A stretch of 63,331 nucleotides of DNA from Neisseria gonorrhoeae (GCF_003315235.1 NZ_QNRU01000010.1:1-63331), one strand, 5' to 3'. Positions 17,958 to 27,404 are shown, counted from the stretch's first letter. The notes: generated by a model not told the origin, from the sequence alone. Translations and numbers: made by a program.

Positions 17958-18620
17958 TCAGGGCTGTATTTTGTCCAGACATTCGAGCAGATCGAGCGGC
18001 GTGCGGATGTGGAAATCCGCCTGCCATGAGCCGGTATCGTCTTCATCGGAAATATAGCCCCATTCGGCGAGGACGGTTTTCATACCGGCGTTGCGTCCGG
18101 CTTGGATGTCGCGTTCCGCGTCGCCGACGTAGAGGGTGTGTTGCGGGTCGGCGTGGATTTTTCCGCAGGCGTGCAGCATGGGTTTGATGCTGGGTTTGGG
18201 TTCGCCGCAGGTGTCGCCGCTGACGACGGTGGCGGGCGGAACGGCGAATCCGAGTTTGGGAACGAGTTTGTCGGTGAAGCGCATGGGTTTGTTGGTGATG
18301 ATGCCCCATTTGATGCCGCGTCTGTCGAGTTCGGCGATGAGTTCGTTCACGCCGTCGAAGAGAGTGGTGTCTTGGGCGTAGCGGCTGTCGTATTCCTCCA
18401 GATATTCGGTGCGCCATGCGGTATAGTCGGGGTGTTCGGGCGTGATGTTCGCGCCGAGTTTGAGCAATCCTGCCGCGCCGTGGCTGGCTTGGGTGCGGAT
18501 TTCGTCCATGCTTTTTTCGGGCAGTCCGTGGCGGGCGAGTTGGGTGTTGAGTGCGCCGCCGAGGTCTAGGGCGGTGTCGGCGAGCGTGCCGTCGAGGTCG
18601 AACAATACGGCTTGTATCAT
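17958..18620 (-). CDS. gph: Phosphoglycolate phosphatase (HAD family)
   Basis: A 220-residue HAD hydrolase that dephosphorylates 2-phosphoglycolate, for instance that arising during DNA repair. Motif I FDLDGTLADTALDL is at about 7-20, motif II IITNKP near 107-112 and motif III/IV GDTCGEPKP and YVGDAERD near 133-165. The start at 18620 is set by AAAAAAGGAAAACAC upstream. An in-frame extension to 18668 reads through an uptake sequence and was rejected. Substrate is inferred from overall Gph similarity; HAD enzymes are promiscuous. Confidence 0.85.
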   Translation of the reverse strand: MIQAVLFDLDGTLADTALDLGGALNTQLARHGLPEKSMDEIRTQASHGAAGLLKLGANITPEHPDYTAWRTEYLEEYDSRYAQDTTLFDGVNELIAELDRRGIKWGIITNKPMRFTDKLVPKLGFAVPPATVVSGDTCGEPKPSIKPMLHACGKIHADPQHTLYVGDAERDIQAGRNAGMKTVLAEWGYISDEDDTGSWQADFHIRTPLDLLECLDKIQP

Positions 18621-18657
18621 GTGTTTTCCTTTTTTATAAAGTGCGGGACGAAAGGTT

Positions 18658-19485
18658 TCAGACGGCATGTTTATTTTGTTTCAAACCCTGCTCGAAATCT
18701 TCCAACATATCCAATTCGAAGCGGCTGAAGCCCGCTTTTTCCCGCGCTTCGATGTTCACATAGCCGCGGAAGATAAACATATCGTAACGGGCAATCAGAC
18801 TGCGGAACAGGGCGACAGGTTCCAAACCGCGTTCGCGGCAGAGGTGTTGATACCACCGGTTGCCGATGGCGACGTGTCCCACTTCGTCGCGGTAAATGAT
18901 GTCCAACACGCCGCAGGTTGCCGAATCGCCGCGCTGCTCCACCTTCGCGCGTATCCCCGGCGTAACGTCCAGTCCGCGCGCCTCCAACACGCGCGGTACC
19001 AACGCCATACGCAACAGCGGGTCGTAGGCGGTTTTGTACGCCATATCCCACAAATGGTTGTGCGCCTCGAAACTGCCGTAATCGAAGCCGAAAGCGCGCA
19101 ATCTGTCGCGCACCAGGCGGAAGTGGTACACCTCCTCCTTCGCCACTTTCACCCAGTCGCGGACAAACTGAAACGGCAGCGTGCGGAAACGGTATGCCGC
19201 GTCCAAAGCCAGATTGACGGCGTTGAACTCGATATGCGTAATCGCGTGCAGCATCGCCGCATAGCCTTCTGCCGTGTTCATTTTGCGCGGGGTCAGTTGC
19301 GAGGGCGCGACCAAAACAGGCGTGTCCGGCCGTCCCGCGCGGGGGAAGTCCGCCGGCGGCGCGTTTGCCTCCGCCCCGTCCGCATTTTGAACGGCGGCAA
19401 ACGCCTCATCCGTCAGCCGTCCTTTTTCATCGGGGTCGCCCGAAAGCAGGGCGCGTTCCAGCAAAGCATAAATATCGGGGTTCAT
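18658..19485 (-). CDS. DUF455 ferritin-like domain protein
   Basis: A 275-residue protein of the DUF455 family, a four-helix ferritin-like fold with a probable di-metal site. Candidate ligands are in HIEFNAVNLALDAAYRF (about 84-100), KEEVYHFRLVRDRL (about 116-129) and YRDEVGHVAIGNRWY (about 196-210), giving the repeated E-x(n)-E-x-x-H pattern. Some relatives act in tRNA hydroxylation or unknown oxidations; the reaction here is unknown. The gene ends in an uptake sequence (C-terminus KHAV, stop within GCCGTCTGA), 37 bp before gph, suggesting co-transcription. Confidence 0.8.
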   Translation of the reverse strand: MNPDIYALLERALLSGDPDEKGRLTDEAFAAVQNADGAEANAPPADFPRAGRPDTPVLVAPSQLTPRKMNTAEGYAAMLHAITHIEFNAVNLALDAAYRFRTLPFQFVRDWVKVAKEEVYHFRLVRDRLRAFGFDYGSFEAHNHLWDMAYKTAYDPLLRMALVPRVLEARGLDVTPGIRAKVEQRGDSATCGVLDIIYRDEVGHVAIGNRWYQHLCRERGLEPVALFRSLIARYDMFIFRGYVNIEAREKAGFSRFELDMLEDFEQGLKQNKHAV

Positions 19486-19588
19486 CTCAAGTCCGCCGTG
19501 TTCGGAAAACGAATATTATAGCGTTTAAAAAAAACAAGATGAGGCATATAATCTCCGCGATTCGGCATTCCGCGCCCAAACCGTCAAA

Positions 19589-19694
19589 TATAGTGGATTA
19601 ACAAAAACCAGTACGGCGTTGCCCCGCCTTGCCGTACTATGTTGTACTGTCTGCGGCTTCGTCGCCTTGTCCTGATTTTTGTTAATCCACTATA
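19589..19694. repeat. Correia element (CREE), complete, 106 bp
   Basis: TATAGTGGATTAACAAAAA at the left end is mirrored by TTTTTGTTAATCCACTATA at the right, with the typical GC-rich core (GGCGTTGCC...GGCTTCGTCGCCTTG). It lies between the divergent DUF455 and lolA genes and so can affect either promoter. Confidence 0.92.
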
Positions 19695-19867
19695 ACGCGG
19701 CATACAATTGAAAGGGCAGCGTGGCGTGCCTGCTTTTTCCGAGCGGTCAAAAAAATCAGCCCTCGGAAAACGCGGTTTGCAAAATGCAAACCGCCCGTAA
19801 CGCCGCCCGTATGATTGTTTTGCCGCGCCGATACTTTGCGCCACACCCATCCCGACAAGGAAAAATA

Positions 19868-20491
19868 ATGATGAAACCGCACAACCTGTTCCAATTCCTC
19901 GCCGTTTGCTCCCTGACCGTCGCCGTCGCTTCCGCACAGGCGGGCGCGGTGGACGCGCTCAAGCAATTCAACAACGATGCCGACGGTATCAGCGGCAGCT
20001 TCACCCAAACCGTCCAAAGCAAAAAGAAAACCCAAACCGCGCACGGCACGTTCAAAATCCTGCGCCCGGGCCTCTTCAAATGGGAATACACTTTGCCCTA
20101 CAAACAGACTATTGTCGGCGACGGTCAAACCGTTTGGCTCTACGATGTTGATTTGGCACAAGTGACCAAGTCGTCCCAAGACCAGGCCATCGGCGGCAGC
20201 CCCGCCGCCATCCTGTCGAACAAAACCGCCCTCGAAAGCAGTTACACGCTGAAAGAGGACGGTTCGTCCAACGGCATCGATTATGTGCGGGCAACGCCCA
20301 AACGCAACAACGCCGGCTACCAATACATCCGCATCGGCTTCAAAGGCGGCAACCTCGCCGCCATGCAGCTTAAAGACAGCTTCGGCAACCAAACCTCCAT
20401 CAGTTTCGGCGGTTTGAATACCAATCCCCAACTCTCGCGCGGCGCGTTCAAGTTTACCCCGCCCAAAGGCGTGGACGTGTTGAGCAACTGA
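19868..20491 (+). CDS. lolA: Outer-membrane lipoprotein carrier protein LolA
   Basis: A 207-residue periplasmic chaperone that ferries lipoproteins from LolCDE to the outer-membrane receptor LolB. A Sec signal peptide (MMKPHNLFQFLAVCSLTVAVASAQA) is followed by the LolA half-barrel with GISGSFTQTVQSKKKTQTAHGTF and LRPGLFKWEYTLPYKQTIVGDG. ACAAGGA sits 6 nt before ATG 19868; ATG 19871 is an alternative. A CREE lies about 170 bp upstream. An uptake-sequence terminator follows. Confidence 0.95.
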   Translation: MMKPHNLFQFLAVCSLTVAVASAQAGAVDALKQFNNDADGISGSFTQTVQSKKKTQTAHGTFKILRPGLFKWEYTLPYKQTIVGDGQTVWLYDVDLAQVTKSSQDQAIGGSPAAILSNKTALESSYTLKEDGSSNGIDYVRATPKRNNAGYQYIRIGFKGGNLAAMQLKDSFGNQTSISFGGLNTNPQLSRGAFKFTPPKGVDVLSN

Positions 20492-20505
20492 TGCCGGCCG
20501 CCCCG

Positions 20506-20545
20506 ATGCCGTCTGAACGCCGCCGAGGCTTCAGACGGCATTTTC
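20506..20545 (+). terminator. Inverted uptake-sequence terminator after lolA
   Basis: ATGCCGTCTGAA (20506-20517) pairs with TTCAGACGGCAT (20530-20541), then TTTTC. Confidence 0.85.
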
Positions 20546-20763
20546 ACGCAGGCGGAACAATGTCCCGCATTATCGGCCGATCGGGCAACGGAACGGCAAA
20601 TCCGTGAAAATTAACGGTTGCGCCCCGGCTGTTTTTGCCGTTTAATGCAAACCTTGCTGCACCAAGGGCCAAGAAAGCCGACCGGCCGCCCCCACAGCTT
20701 CCGATGCAGGCGGCCCGTCCGTCCCTGCAATGTTTTTTATTTTTGAACGAAAGGTCGAAAACC

Positions 20764-21900
20764 ATGAAAAAAACACTGGTGGCGGCAATCCTGAGCCTTG
20801 CCTTGACTGCGTGCGGCGGCGGAAGCGATACCGCCGCCCAAACCCCCTCCGCCAAGCCCGAAGCCGAACAATCGGGCAAACTCAACATCTACAACTGGTC
20901 GGATTATGTCGATCCCGAAACCGTCGCCGCCTTTGAAAAAGAAACCGGCATTAAGATGCGTTCCGACTATTACGACAGCAACGAAACACTGGAGGCAAAA
21001 GTCCTGACCGGCAAATCCGGCTACGACCTGACCGCGCCGTCCATCGCCAACGTCGGCCGGCAAATCAAAGCGGGCGCGTATCAGAAAATCGACAAGGCGC
21101 AAATCCCCCATTACGGCAACATCGATAAAGATTTGCTGAAAATGATGGAAGCCGTCGATCCGGGCAACGAATACGCCGTCCCCTATTTCTGGGGCATCAA
21201 CACCTTGGCAATCAACACGCGGCAGGTGCAAAAGGCATTGGGTACGGACAAGCTGCCCGAAAACGAGTGGGATTTGGTGTTCAAACCCGAATACACCGCC
21301 AAACTCAAATCCTGCGGCATCAGCTATTTCGACAGCGCAATCGAACAGATTCCCTTGGCGTTGCACTATTTGGGCAAAGACCCCAACAGTGAAAATCCCG
21401 AAGACATCAAAGCCGCCGTCGATATGATGAAAGCCGTCCGAGGCGACGTGAAACGCTTCAGCTCTTCCGGCTATATCGACGATATGGCGGCGGGCAACCT
21501 GTGTGCCGCCATCGGTTACGGCGGCGATTTGAACATTGCCAAAACCCGTGCCGAAGAAGCCGCAAACGGCGTGGAAATCAAAGTATTGACCCCGAAAACC
21601 GGCGTAGGCGTGTGGGTGGATTCCTTTATGATTCCGCGCGACGCGCAAAACGTTGCCAACGCCCACCGCTATATCGACTACACGCTCCGGCCCGAGGTGG
21701 CTGCGAAAAACGGCAGCTTCGTTACCTACGCGCCCGCCAGCCGTCCCGCGCGCGAGCTGATGGATGAAAAATACACCTCCGACGCATCGATTTTCCCGAC
21801 CAAAGAACTGATGGAAAAAAGTTTCATCGTATCACCCAAATCCGCAGAATCCGTCAAACTGGGCGTGAAGCTGTGGCAAGGGCTCAAAGCGGGCAAATAA
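20764..21900 (+). CDS. potF: Putrescine/spermidine-binding lipoprotein (PotF/PotD type)
   Basis: A 378-residue substrate-binding protein of the polyamine ABC importer. It has a lipoprotein signal peptide MKKTLVAAILSLALTAC with the lipobox LTAC and lipidated Cys17, then a flexible segment rich in Ala, Glu and Pro and the periplasmic-binding fold beginning LNIYNWSDYVDPETVAAFEKE. The start at 20764 follows AAAGGTC; in-frame upstream sequence lacks a signal peptide. It is encoded away from potGHI, which lack a binding protein of their own in this window. Tethering to the inner membrane differs from the soluble E. coli PotF. Confidence 0.93.
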   Translation: MKKTLVAAILSLALTACGGGSDTAAQTPSAKPEAEQSGKLNIYNWSDYVDPETVAAFEKETGIKMRSDYYDSNETLEAKVLTGKSGYDLTAPSIANVGRQIKAGAYQKIDKAQIPHYGNIDKDLLKMMEAVDPGNEYAVPYFWGINTLAINTRQVQKALGTDKLPENEWDLVFKPEYTAKLKSCGISYFDSAIEQIPLALHYLGKDPNSENPEDIKAAVDMMKAVRGDVKRFSSSGYIDDMAAGNLCAAIGYGGDLNIAKTRAEEAANGVEIKVLTPKTGVGVWVDSFMIPRDAQNVANAHRYIDYTLRPEVAAKNGSFVTYAPASRPARELMDEKYTSDASIFPTKELMEKSFIVSPKSAESVKLGVKLWQGLKAGK

Positions 21901-21907
21901 CCGGAAT

Positions 21908-21940
21908 CCCTGCCGTCTGAAACCTTTCGGGCGGCAGGAA
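21908..21940 (+). terminator. Hairpin after potF built from one uptake sequence and an imperfect inverse copy
   Basis: CCTGCCGTCTGAAA pairs imperfectly with TTTCGGGCGGCAGG. There is no strong T-run. Confidence 0.5.
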
Positions 21941-21988
21941 ACGGCGTGTCCGCATTAAGTCAGGATTAGGATTATTTAGAAAGATGAG

Positions 21989-23020
21989 ATGGATATGAAT
22001 TTAAGTATTGTCGTTCCTATTTATAATGTCGAAAGTTATTTGGAAGCGTGTTTAAATTCTATAGAACCTATATTAAGTAATGAAAATGTCGAACTTATTC
22101 TTGTGAATGACGGGTCAAAAGACGGAAGTGAAGATATATGTTATAAATATATAGATAAAATATCAAACACCAAACACCAAACACCAAACACCAAACACCA
22201 AACACCAAACACCAAACACCAAACACCAAATACCAAATATATATATCAGGATAACCAAGGATTGTCGGAGGCGAGAAATACCGGAATAAAAAATTCAAAT
22301 GGAAAATATATAGCATTTATTGATTCGGATGATTTTATTAATTGTCAGGTTTTGCTGGATTTTCTTGGTAAAGATGATAGTGATATGCCGGATGTGGTTT
22401 TTTTAAATGCAGTTAAATATGATAAGGGAAGAGTTTCATATTTTGGCGAAGATTATCAGCCTGAAAAAATATTAAATCAATCCAAAGTCGAAGTTTTGAA
22501 AGGATTGTGCCGATTTAGAAAATTTCCGGGTTCGGCGTGTAATAAGATTATAAAAAGAGAATTGATTATTAAAGAAAAACTATTTTTTGAAAAAGGAATT
22601 TATGCTGAAGATATCGAATGGTCAATGAGGTTGTTTAATGCGGCAACAACTTTTTCTTATTTGGACGGTTGTTATTACTATTATCGGCAGGGAAGAAAAG
22701 ATTCTATTACGGGAACTGTTTCGGAAAAAGGTATAAAGTCATTATTATATATTTTGGAGAAAAATGCGGAAATGGAATTTAATAGGGATATATCGAGTTA
22801 TCTTTATTCTTTTCTTTCCTACGAATATCTCGTTTTGCTTTTTATAATGACAAGTAAAAATATAGCGTGTGATTCTGATATAAAAAGAAGGGCATATCAT
22901 TTAAGGTTTATGCTGTTAAAGTCCAATAAGCTGATATATAAGCTGATATTCCCGATAATCACATTATTCGGGGTCGATATTACAGGCAGGATTTTAAAAG
23001 CAATCAGGGGGAATATTTAA
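21989..23020 (+). CDS. Family 2 glycosyltransferase with in-frame heptanucleotide repeats (phase-variable candidate, ON)
   Basis: A 343-residue GT-A fold glycosyltransferase. The nucleotide-binding start LSIVVPIYNVESYLEACLNS is at about 5-24, DGSKDGS at 41-47, and the metal-binding DSDD at 119-122, followed by the acceptor domain with GIYAEDIEWSMRLFN (general-base ED). Between residues 59 and 84 lies NTKHQTP-type repeat sequence encoded by CAAACAC units, in the loop just before the strand YIYQDNQGLSEARNTG. Length changes of one unit would frameshift the protein. The gene is conspicuously AT-rich compared with its neighbours and carries no uptake sequence. It may modify a surface glycan; donor and acceptor are unknown. 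ATG 21995 is an alternative start. Confidence 0.85.
   Translation: MDMNLSIVVPIYNVESYLEACLNSIEPILSNENVELILVNDGSKDGSEDICYKYIDKISNTKHQTPNTKHQTPNTKHQTPNTKYIYQDNQGLSEARNTGIKNSNGKYIAFIDSDDFINCQVLLDFLGKDDSDMPDVVFLNAVKYDKGRVSYFGEDYQPEKILNQSKVEVLKGLCRFRKFPGSACNKIIKRELIIKEKLFFEKGIYAEDIEWSMRLFNAATTFSYLDGCYYYYRQGRKDSITGTVSEKGIKSLLYILEKNAEMEFNRDISSYLYSFLSYEYLVLLFIMTSKNIACDSDIKRRAYHLRFMLLKSNKLIYKLIFPIITLFGVDITGRILKAIRGNI
22164..22240 (+). repeat. Tandem CAAACAC heptamers (nine perfect units plus CAAATAC, CAAATAT)
   Basis: Eleven consecutive heptamers, the first nine identical. As seven is not a multiple of three, slippage changes the reading frame of the glycosyltransferase. In this copy the frame is open. 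Confidence 0.97.
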
Positions 23021-23060
23021 TAAATCCTTTAACAATATATACCTTACCGAAGGAGGAAAA

Positions 23061-23591
23061 ATGAACGCAATCAGAACTTTCCAAAACCGCACGCCCGAAA
23101 TCCACGAAACCTGCATGATAGACGAGGCGTGCGTCGTCATCGGCGAAGTCTCGCTTGCCGAAGATGTTTCCGTGTGGCCGTGCGCCGTGTTGCGCGGCGA
23201 TGTGAACAGCATCACCGTCGGCGCGCGCAGCAATATACAGGACGGCAGCGTCCTGCACGTTTCCCACAAAACCGCCGCCAAACCCGAAGGGTCGCCGCTG
23301 GTTATCGGCGAAGACGTTACCGTGGGGCACAAAGTGATGCTGCACGGCTGCCGAATCGGTAACCGCGTCTTGGTCGGTATGGGCAGCACCGTTTTGGACG
23401 ATGCCGTTATTGAAGATGACGTGATGATCGGCGCGGGCAGCCTCGTTCCGCCGCGCAAACGTTTGGAGGGCGGCTATCTTTATATCGGTTCGCCTGTGAG
23501 GCAGGTTCGTCTGCTGACCGATGAGGAAAAAGCCTTTTTGAAATATTCCGCCGCACATTATGTGAAGCTGTCGAAACAGTACGGGATGTGA
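23061..23591 (+). CDS. Gamma-carbonic anhydrase-like hexapeptide protein (YrdA/PaaY type)
   Basis: A 176-residue left-handed beta-helix protein made of hexapeptide repeats (ACVVIGEVSLAEDVSVWPCAV, VIGEDVTVGHKVMLHGCRIG). Metal-binding histidines of the gamma-CA type are seen in VLHVSH, VGHKVMLHG. Family members bind zinc or iron and some hydrate CO2 or hydrolyse thioesters; many have no detectable anhydrase activity. A strong AAGGAGG lies 7 nt upstream of ATG 23061. It follows the AT-rich glycosyltransferase by 40 bp but has normal neisserial composition. Confidence 0.88.
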   Translation: MNAIRTFQNRTPEIHETCMIDEACVVIGEVSLAEDVSVWPCAVLRGDVNSITVGARSNIQDGSVLHVSHKTAAKPEGSPLVIGEDVTVGHKVMLHGCRIGNRVLVGMGSTVLDDAVIEDDVMIGAGSLVPPRKRLEGGYLYIGSPVRQVRLLTDEEKAFLKYSAAHYVKLSKQYGM

Positions 23592-23602
23592 AATCACATC
23601 GG

Positions 23603-23638
23603 CGTTCTTGCGTCAGTCCCAAATTCACGCGGTTGGGA
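23603..23638. repeat. Short duplicated copy of the prfC 3' end
   Basis: The 36 bp here match 23811-23846 inside prfC at all but two positions (around CGTTCTTGCGTCA and AAATTCACGCGGTTGGG). In the minus direction it encodes the same peptide, NLGLTQER. It lies in the spacer between the gamma-CA gene and prfC. Confidence 0.85.
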
Positions 23639-23701
23639 TGCCCGATAACGGTATCCGATGCGCCTTGATTTTGACCGGCTGCGTTTGAGTTGCAGGCAAA
23701 A

Positions 23702-23744
23702 ATGCCGTCTGAAAGCCTTTTTTTCGGCTTCGGACGGCATTTTA
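23702..23744. terminator. Convergent uptake-sequence terminator (gamma-CA / prfC)
   Basis: ATGCCGTCTGAA (23702-23713) pairs with TTCGGACGGCAT (23729-23740; one change), then TTTATT. Confidence 0.75.
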
Positions 23745-23758
23745 TTGCCGATTTCTTT

Positions 23759-25354
23759 TTAGAGTTTGACCGAATGTTCGCGCGTTTCGTGGAACACGAT
23801 GTCCGGCCAACGTTCTTGCGTCAACCCCAAATTCACGCGGTTGGGGGCGAGGTAGGCGAGGTTGCCGCCTGCGTCGATGGCGAGGTTGCCTGCGTTGGCT
23901 TTTTCAAATTCCGCCAGTTTTTTCTTGTCGTCGCACGATACCCAGCGCGCCGACCAGATGGATGCGCTGTCGAACACGGCTTCCACGCCGTATTCGTTGG
24001 CGAGGCGTGAGGTTACGACTTCAAACTGCAACACGCCGACCGCACCCAAAATCAAATCCGCGCCGCTCATCGGTTTGAATACTTGAACCGCACCTTCTTC
24101 GTCGAGTTGTTGCAAACCTTTTTGCAGTTGTTTGATTTTCAGCGGGTTTTTGATGCGGACGCTGCGGAACAGTTCGGGTGCGAAGAATGGGATGCCGGTA
24201 AACGCCAGTTGTTCGCCTTCGGAGAAGCTGTCGCCGATTTGGATGTTGCCGTGGTTCGGGATGCCGATGATGTCGCCGGCGTAGGCTTCTTCCGCCAGTT
24301 CGCGGTTGTGCGACATGAAGGTTACTACGCTGGAGGCGGCGATTTCGCGGTTGATACGCAGGTGTTTCATCTTCATGCCGCGCTCGAATTTACCGGAGCA
24401 GACGCGCAAGAAGGCGATACGGTCGCGGTGTTTCGGGTCCATATTGGCTTGGATTTTAAAGATAAATCCGGAAAATTTCGGCTCGTCCGGCCCGACCATG
24501 CGCATGGTCGCGTCGCGCGGTTTCGGTGCGGGTGCCCAGTCAATCAATGAATTGAGGATTTCCTGAATGCCGAAGTTGTTAATCGCAGAGCCGAAGAACA
24601 CTGGCGTGAGTTCGCCGGCGAGAAATTCGTCGAGATTAAATTCGTTGGAAGCCGCCTGCACCAATTCGATTTCGTCGCGCAACTGCTGGATTTCCAACGG
24701 AAAGCGTTGTTCCAATTCGGGATTGTTTATGCCTTTGATGATGTCGAACTCGTGCGGCAGGCGTTCGCCGCCCGCTTCAAAGAGATAGATTTCGTCGTTC
24801 AGGATGTGGTACACGCCCTTGAAGTTTTTGCCCATACCGATCGGCCAGGTAACGGGCGCGCAGCGGATTTGCAGGATGTCTTCCACTTCGTCCAAGAGTT
24901 CCAAAGAATCGCGCACTTCGCGGTCGTATTTGTTCATGAAGGTAACAATCGGCGTATCGCGCAGGCGGCAGACGTTCAAGAGTTTGATGGTTTGCGCTTC
25001 CACGCCTTTTGCCGCGTCGATGACCATCAAGGCGCTGTCCACTGCGGTTAAAACGCGGTAGGTGTCTTCGGAGAAGTCTTGGTGTCCCGGCGTGTCCAAG
25101 AGGTTGACGGTGTGGTCTTTGTAGTCGAACTGCATCACGCTTGATGCCACGGAAATGCCGCGCTGCTTCTCGATGTCCATCCAGTCGGAGGTGGCGAATT
25201 TGCCGGTTTTCTTACCTTTCACCGTGCCTGCGCTTTGAATCGCGCCCGAAAACAGCAGCAGTTTTTCGGTCAGCGTGGTTTTACCCGCATCGGGGTGGGA
25301 GATGATGGCAAACGTGCGGCGGCGGCGCACTTGGTCGAGGATTTCTTGGGACAT
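23759..25354 (-). CDS. prfC: Peptide chain release factor 3
   Basis: A 531-residue translational GTPase that removes RF1/RF2 from the ribosome after termination. The G1 motif [15 protein letters not shown] is at about 19-33, G3 [14 protein letters not shown] near 92-105 and G4 NKYDRE near 146-151, followed by beta-barrel domains II and III. Length matches the family. The C-terminus ([25 protein letters not shown]) is partly duplicated in the downstream spacer. The gene is downstream of the his genes on the same strand. Confidence 0.97.
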   Translation of the reverse strand: MSQEILDQVRRRRTFAIISHPDAGKTTLTEKLLLFSGAIQSAGTVKGKKTGKFATSDWMDIEKQRGISVASSVMQFDYKDHTVNLLDTPGHQDFSEDTYRVLTAVDSALMVIDAAKGVEAQTIKLLNVCRLRDTPIVTFMNKYDREVRDSLELLDEVEDILQIRCAPVTWPIGMGKNFKGVYHILNDEIYLFEAGGERLPHEFDIIKGINNPELEQRFPLEIQQLRDEIELVQAASNEFNLDEFLAGELTPVFFGSAINNFGIQEILNSLIDWAPAPKPRDATMRMVGPDEPKFSGFIFKIQANMDPKHRDRIAFLRVCSGKFERGMKMKHLRINREIAASSVVTFMSHNRELAEEAYAGDIIGIPNHGNIQIGDSFSEGEQLAFTGIPFFAPELFRSVRIKNPLKIKQLQKGLQQLDEEGAVQVFKPMSGADLILGAVGVLQFEVVTSRLANEYGVEAVFDSASIWSARWVSCDDKKKLAEFEKANAGNLAIDAGGNLAYLAPNRVNLGLTQERWPDIVFHETREHSVKL

Positions 25355-25460
25355 GGTTTTCTTTGCAAAAAGGTTCAGGCCGCTTTTCAGACGGCCCGGA
25401 CAGTGTTTGAGACGGCGAAATTGTACAAAAAAATGCCTGATAATTCAATGTTGGAGGCGG

Positions 25461-25856
25461 TCAGTGCGTGCTGCCGTAAATCTCTTTTTCGTCTTTCAGG
25501 ACGGCATCGGCGGTTTCCCACGCACCGCCGTTCCATTTTTTGTAAAAGCAGCTTTCGCGCCCGGTGTGGCAGGCGATGCCGCCGTTTTGGGCGATGAGCA
25601 TCACAATGGTATCGCCGTCGCAGTCGAGGCGCAGTTCGCGGACTTTTTGCGTGTGTCCCGACTCTTCGCCCTTCATCCATTGTTTTTGGCGCGAACGGCT
25701 GTAATAGTGGGCAAAGCCGGTTTCGACGGTTTTTTGCAGGGCTTCGGCGTTCATCCACGCCACCATTAAAACACGTTTGGTTTCGGCATCTTGGGCGATG
25801 GCGCAAACCAAACCTTTTTCGTCAAATTTGACGGCTTCAAGCAGGTTTTTATCCAT
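25461..25856 (-). CDS. hisI: Phosphoribosyl-AMP cyclohydrolase
   Basis: A 131-residue enzyme opening the purine ring of phosphoribosyl-AMP, step three of histidine synthesis. The zinc/magnesium-binding segment is [28 protein letters not shown], with the Asp/Cys/His/Cys pattern of the family. It is monofunctional; the HisE pyrophosphatase domain fused to it in enterobacteria is absent and no hisE is seen here. It lies 30 bp downstream of hisF, as the last gene of hisH-hisA-hisF-hisI. The GGAAAT ribosome site overlaps a single uptake sequence. Confidence 0.95.
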   Translation of the reverse strand: MDKNLLEAVKFDEKGLVCAIAQDAETKRVLMVAWMNAEALQKTVETGFAHYYSRSRQKQWMKGEESGHTQKVRELRLDCDGDTIVMLIAQNGGIACHTGRESCFYKKWNGGAWETADAVLKDEKEIYGSTH

Positions 25857-25886
25857 ATTTCCTTTCAGACGGCATAGTCGGGGCGG

Positions 25887-26654
25887 TCAGAGGCGCACTT
25901 CGATGCCGGCTTCGCGCATAGTGCGTTTGGCTTCGCGGATGGCGATTTCCCCGAAATGGAAAATGCCGGCGGCAAGTACGGCATCGGCTTTGCCTTCGGT
26001 TATGCCTTCAATCAGGTGCCGGACATTGCCGACCCCGCCGGAGGCGATGACGGGGATGTCGACGGCTTCGGCAACGGCGCGGGTCAGCGGCAGGTTGAAA
26101 CCCTGTTTCGTCCCGTCCCTGTCCATACCGGTGAGCAGGATTTCGCCCGCGCCGCGTTTTTGCATTTCGACCGCCCATTCCACCGCATCCAAACCGGTCG
26201 GATTGCGCCCGCCGTGGGTAAAGATTTCCCAGCGTGTGTTTTCGGGGTTGACGGCTTTGGCATCGACGGCGGCGACGATGGCTTGCGAACCGAAAAATCC
26301 GGCGGCTTCGTTAATTAAATCGGGACGGGTAACGGCGGCGGTGTTGATGCTGACTTTGTCCGCGCCGGCATTGAGCAGGCGGCGGATGTCGGCAACGGTG
26401 CGTACGCCGCCGCCGACGGTCAGCGGGATGAAGACTTGTCCGGCAACCTCTTCGATGATGTGCAGGATGGTGTCGCGGTTGTCGGATGAGGCGGTGATGT
26501 CGAGGAAGGTCAATTCGTCCGCGCCTTCGCCGTTGTAGCGTTTGGCGGCTTCGACGGGGTCGCCCGCGTCGCGCAAACCGATGAAGTTCACGCCTTTGAC
26601 GACGCGCCCGTCTTTTACGTCGAGACAGGGGATGATGCGTTTTGCCAGTGCCAT
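25887..26654 (-). CDS. hisF: Imidazole glycerol phosphate synthase, cyclase subunit
   Basis: A 255-residue TIM barrel that, with HisH, turns PRFAR and ammonia into imidazole glycerol phosphate and AICAR. The N-terminal catalytic Asp is in [19 protein letters not shown], the second in [14 protein letters not shown], and phosphate-binding loops VGGGVRT and IASGGVGN are present. It begins 12 bp after hisA. Confidence 0.97.
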   Translation of the reverse strand: MALAKRIIPCLDVKDGRVVKGVNFIGLRDAGDPVEAAKRYNGEGADELTFLDITASSDNRDTILHIIEEVAGQVFIPLTVGGGVRTVADIRRLLNAGADKVSINTAAVTRPDLINEAAGFFGSQAIVAAVDAKAVNPENTRWEIFTHGGRNPTGLDAVEWAVEMQKRGAGEILLTGMDRDGTKQGFNLPLTRAVAEAVDIPVIASGGVGNVRHLIEGITEGKADAVLAAGIFHFGEIAIREAKRTMREAGIEVRL

Positions 26655-26666
26655 AATCGGATGCCT

Positions 26667-27404
26667 TTAGTCGAGGGAATCTGCCAGTTGCTGCGCTTGG
26701 GCAAAATCGATGCTGCCCTCGTAAATCGCGCGGCCGGTAATCGCGCCTGCTACGCCATGTTTTTCGGCGGCACACAGGGCGCGGATGTCGTCCAAGCCGG
26801 TCAGTCCGCCGGAGGCGATGACGGGAATGCGGACGGATTGGGCGAGTTTGACCGTCGCGTCGATGTTCACGCCGCTCATCATACCGTCGCGCCCGATGTC
26901 GGTGTAGATGATGCTGTTGACACCGTCGTCTTCAAAGCGTTTTGCCAAATCAATTACATGATGCCCGGTTACGGTTGCCCAGCCGTCGATGGCGGCCATA
27001 CCGTCTTTGGCATCCAGTCCGACGATAATCCTGCCGGGGAAGGCTTTGCACGCTTCGCGCACCAAGTCGGGGTTTTTGACTGCCGCCGTGCCGATAATCA
27101 CGTCGTTCAGTCCCAAATCCAAATATTGTCCGATGGTTTTCAAATCGCGCATGCCGCCGCCGAGCTGCACGGGGATGTCTTTGGCGACGGCGGCGAGGAT
27201 GTCTTTGATGGCGGGCAGGTTTTGCGGAACGCCGGCAAATGCGCCGTTCAAATCTACCAGGTGCAGGCGGCGCGCGCCTTGTTCGAACCAGTGCAGCGCG
27301 GTGTCGGCGGGCGAATCGGAAAAGACGGTCGCCTCTTCCATCAGCCCTTGTTTCAAGCGGACGCAACGTCCTTCTTTCAAATCGATGGCGGGTATCAGCA
27401 GCAT
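26667..27404 (-). CDS. hisA: ProFAR isomerase (HisA)
   Basis: A 245-residue TIM barrel, paralogous to HisF, catalysing the Amadori rearrangement of ProFAR to PRFAR. It begins [20 protein letters not shown] with the catalytic Asp8 and has [14 protein letters not shown] with the second catalytic Asp. The start at 27404 follows GGAGAAAAACT; a much longer in-frame upstream reading overlaps hisH in another frame and is not real. Confidence 0.97.
   Translation of the reverse strand: MLLIPAIDLKEGRCVRLKQGLMEEATVFSDSPADTALHWFEQGARRLHLVDLNGAFAGVPQNLPAIKDILAAVAKDIPVQLGGGMRDLKTIGQYLDLGLNDVIIGTAAVKNPDLVREACKAFPGRIIVGLDAKDGMAAIDGWATVTGHHVIDLAKRFEDDGVNSIIYTDIGRDGMMSGVNIDATVKLAQSVRIPVIASGGLTGLDDIRALCAAEKHGVAGAITGRAIYEGSIDFAQAQQLADSLD

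Noticed and set aside
22164-22240. CAAACAC repeats as a possible CRISPR array
   Set aside because: The units are 7 bp, directly adjacent without spacers and in frame with a glycosyltransferase; this is a simple tandem repeat.
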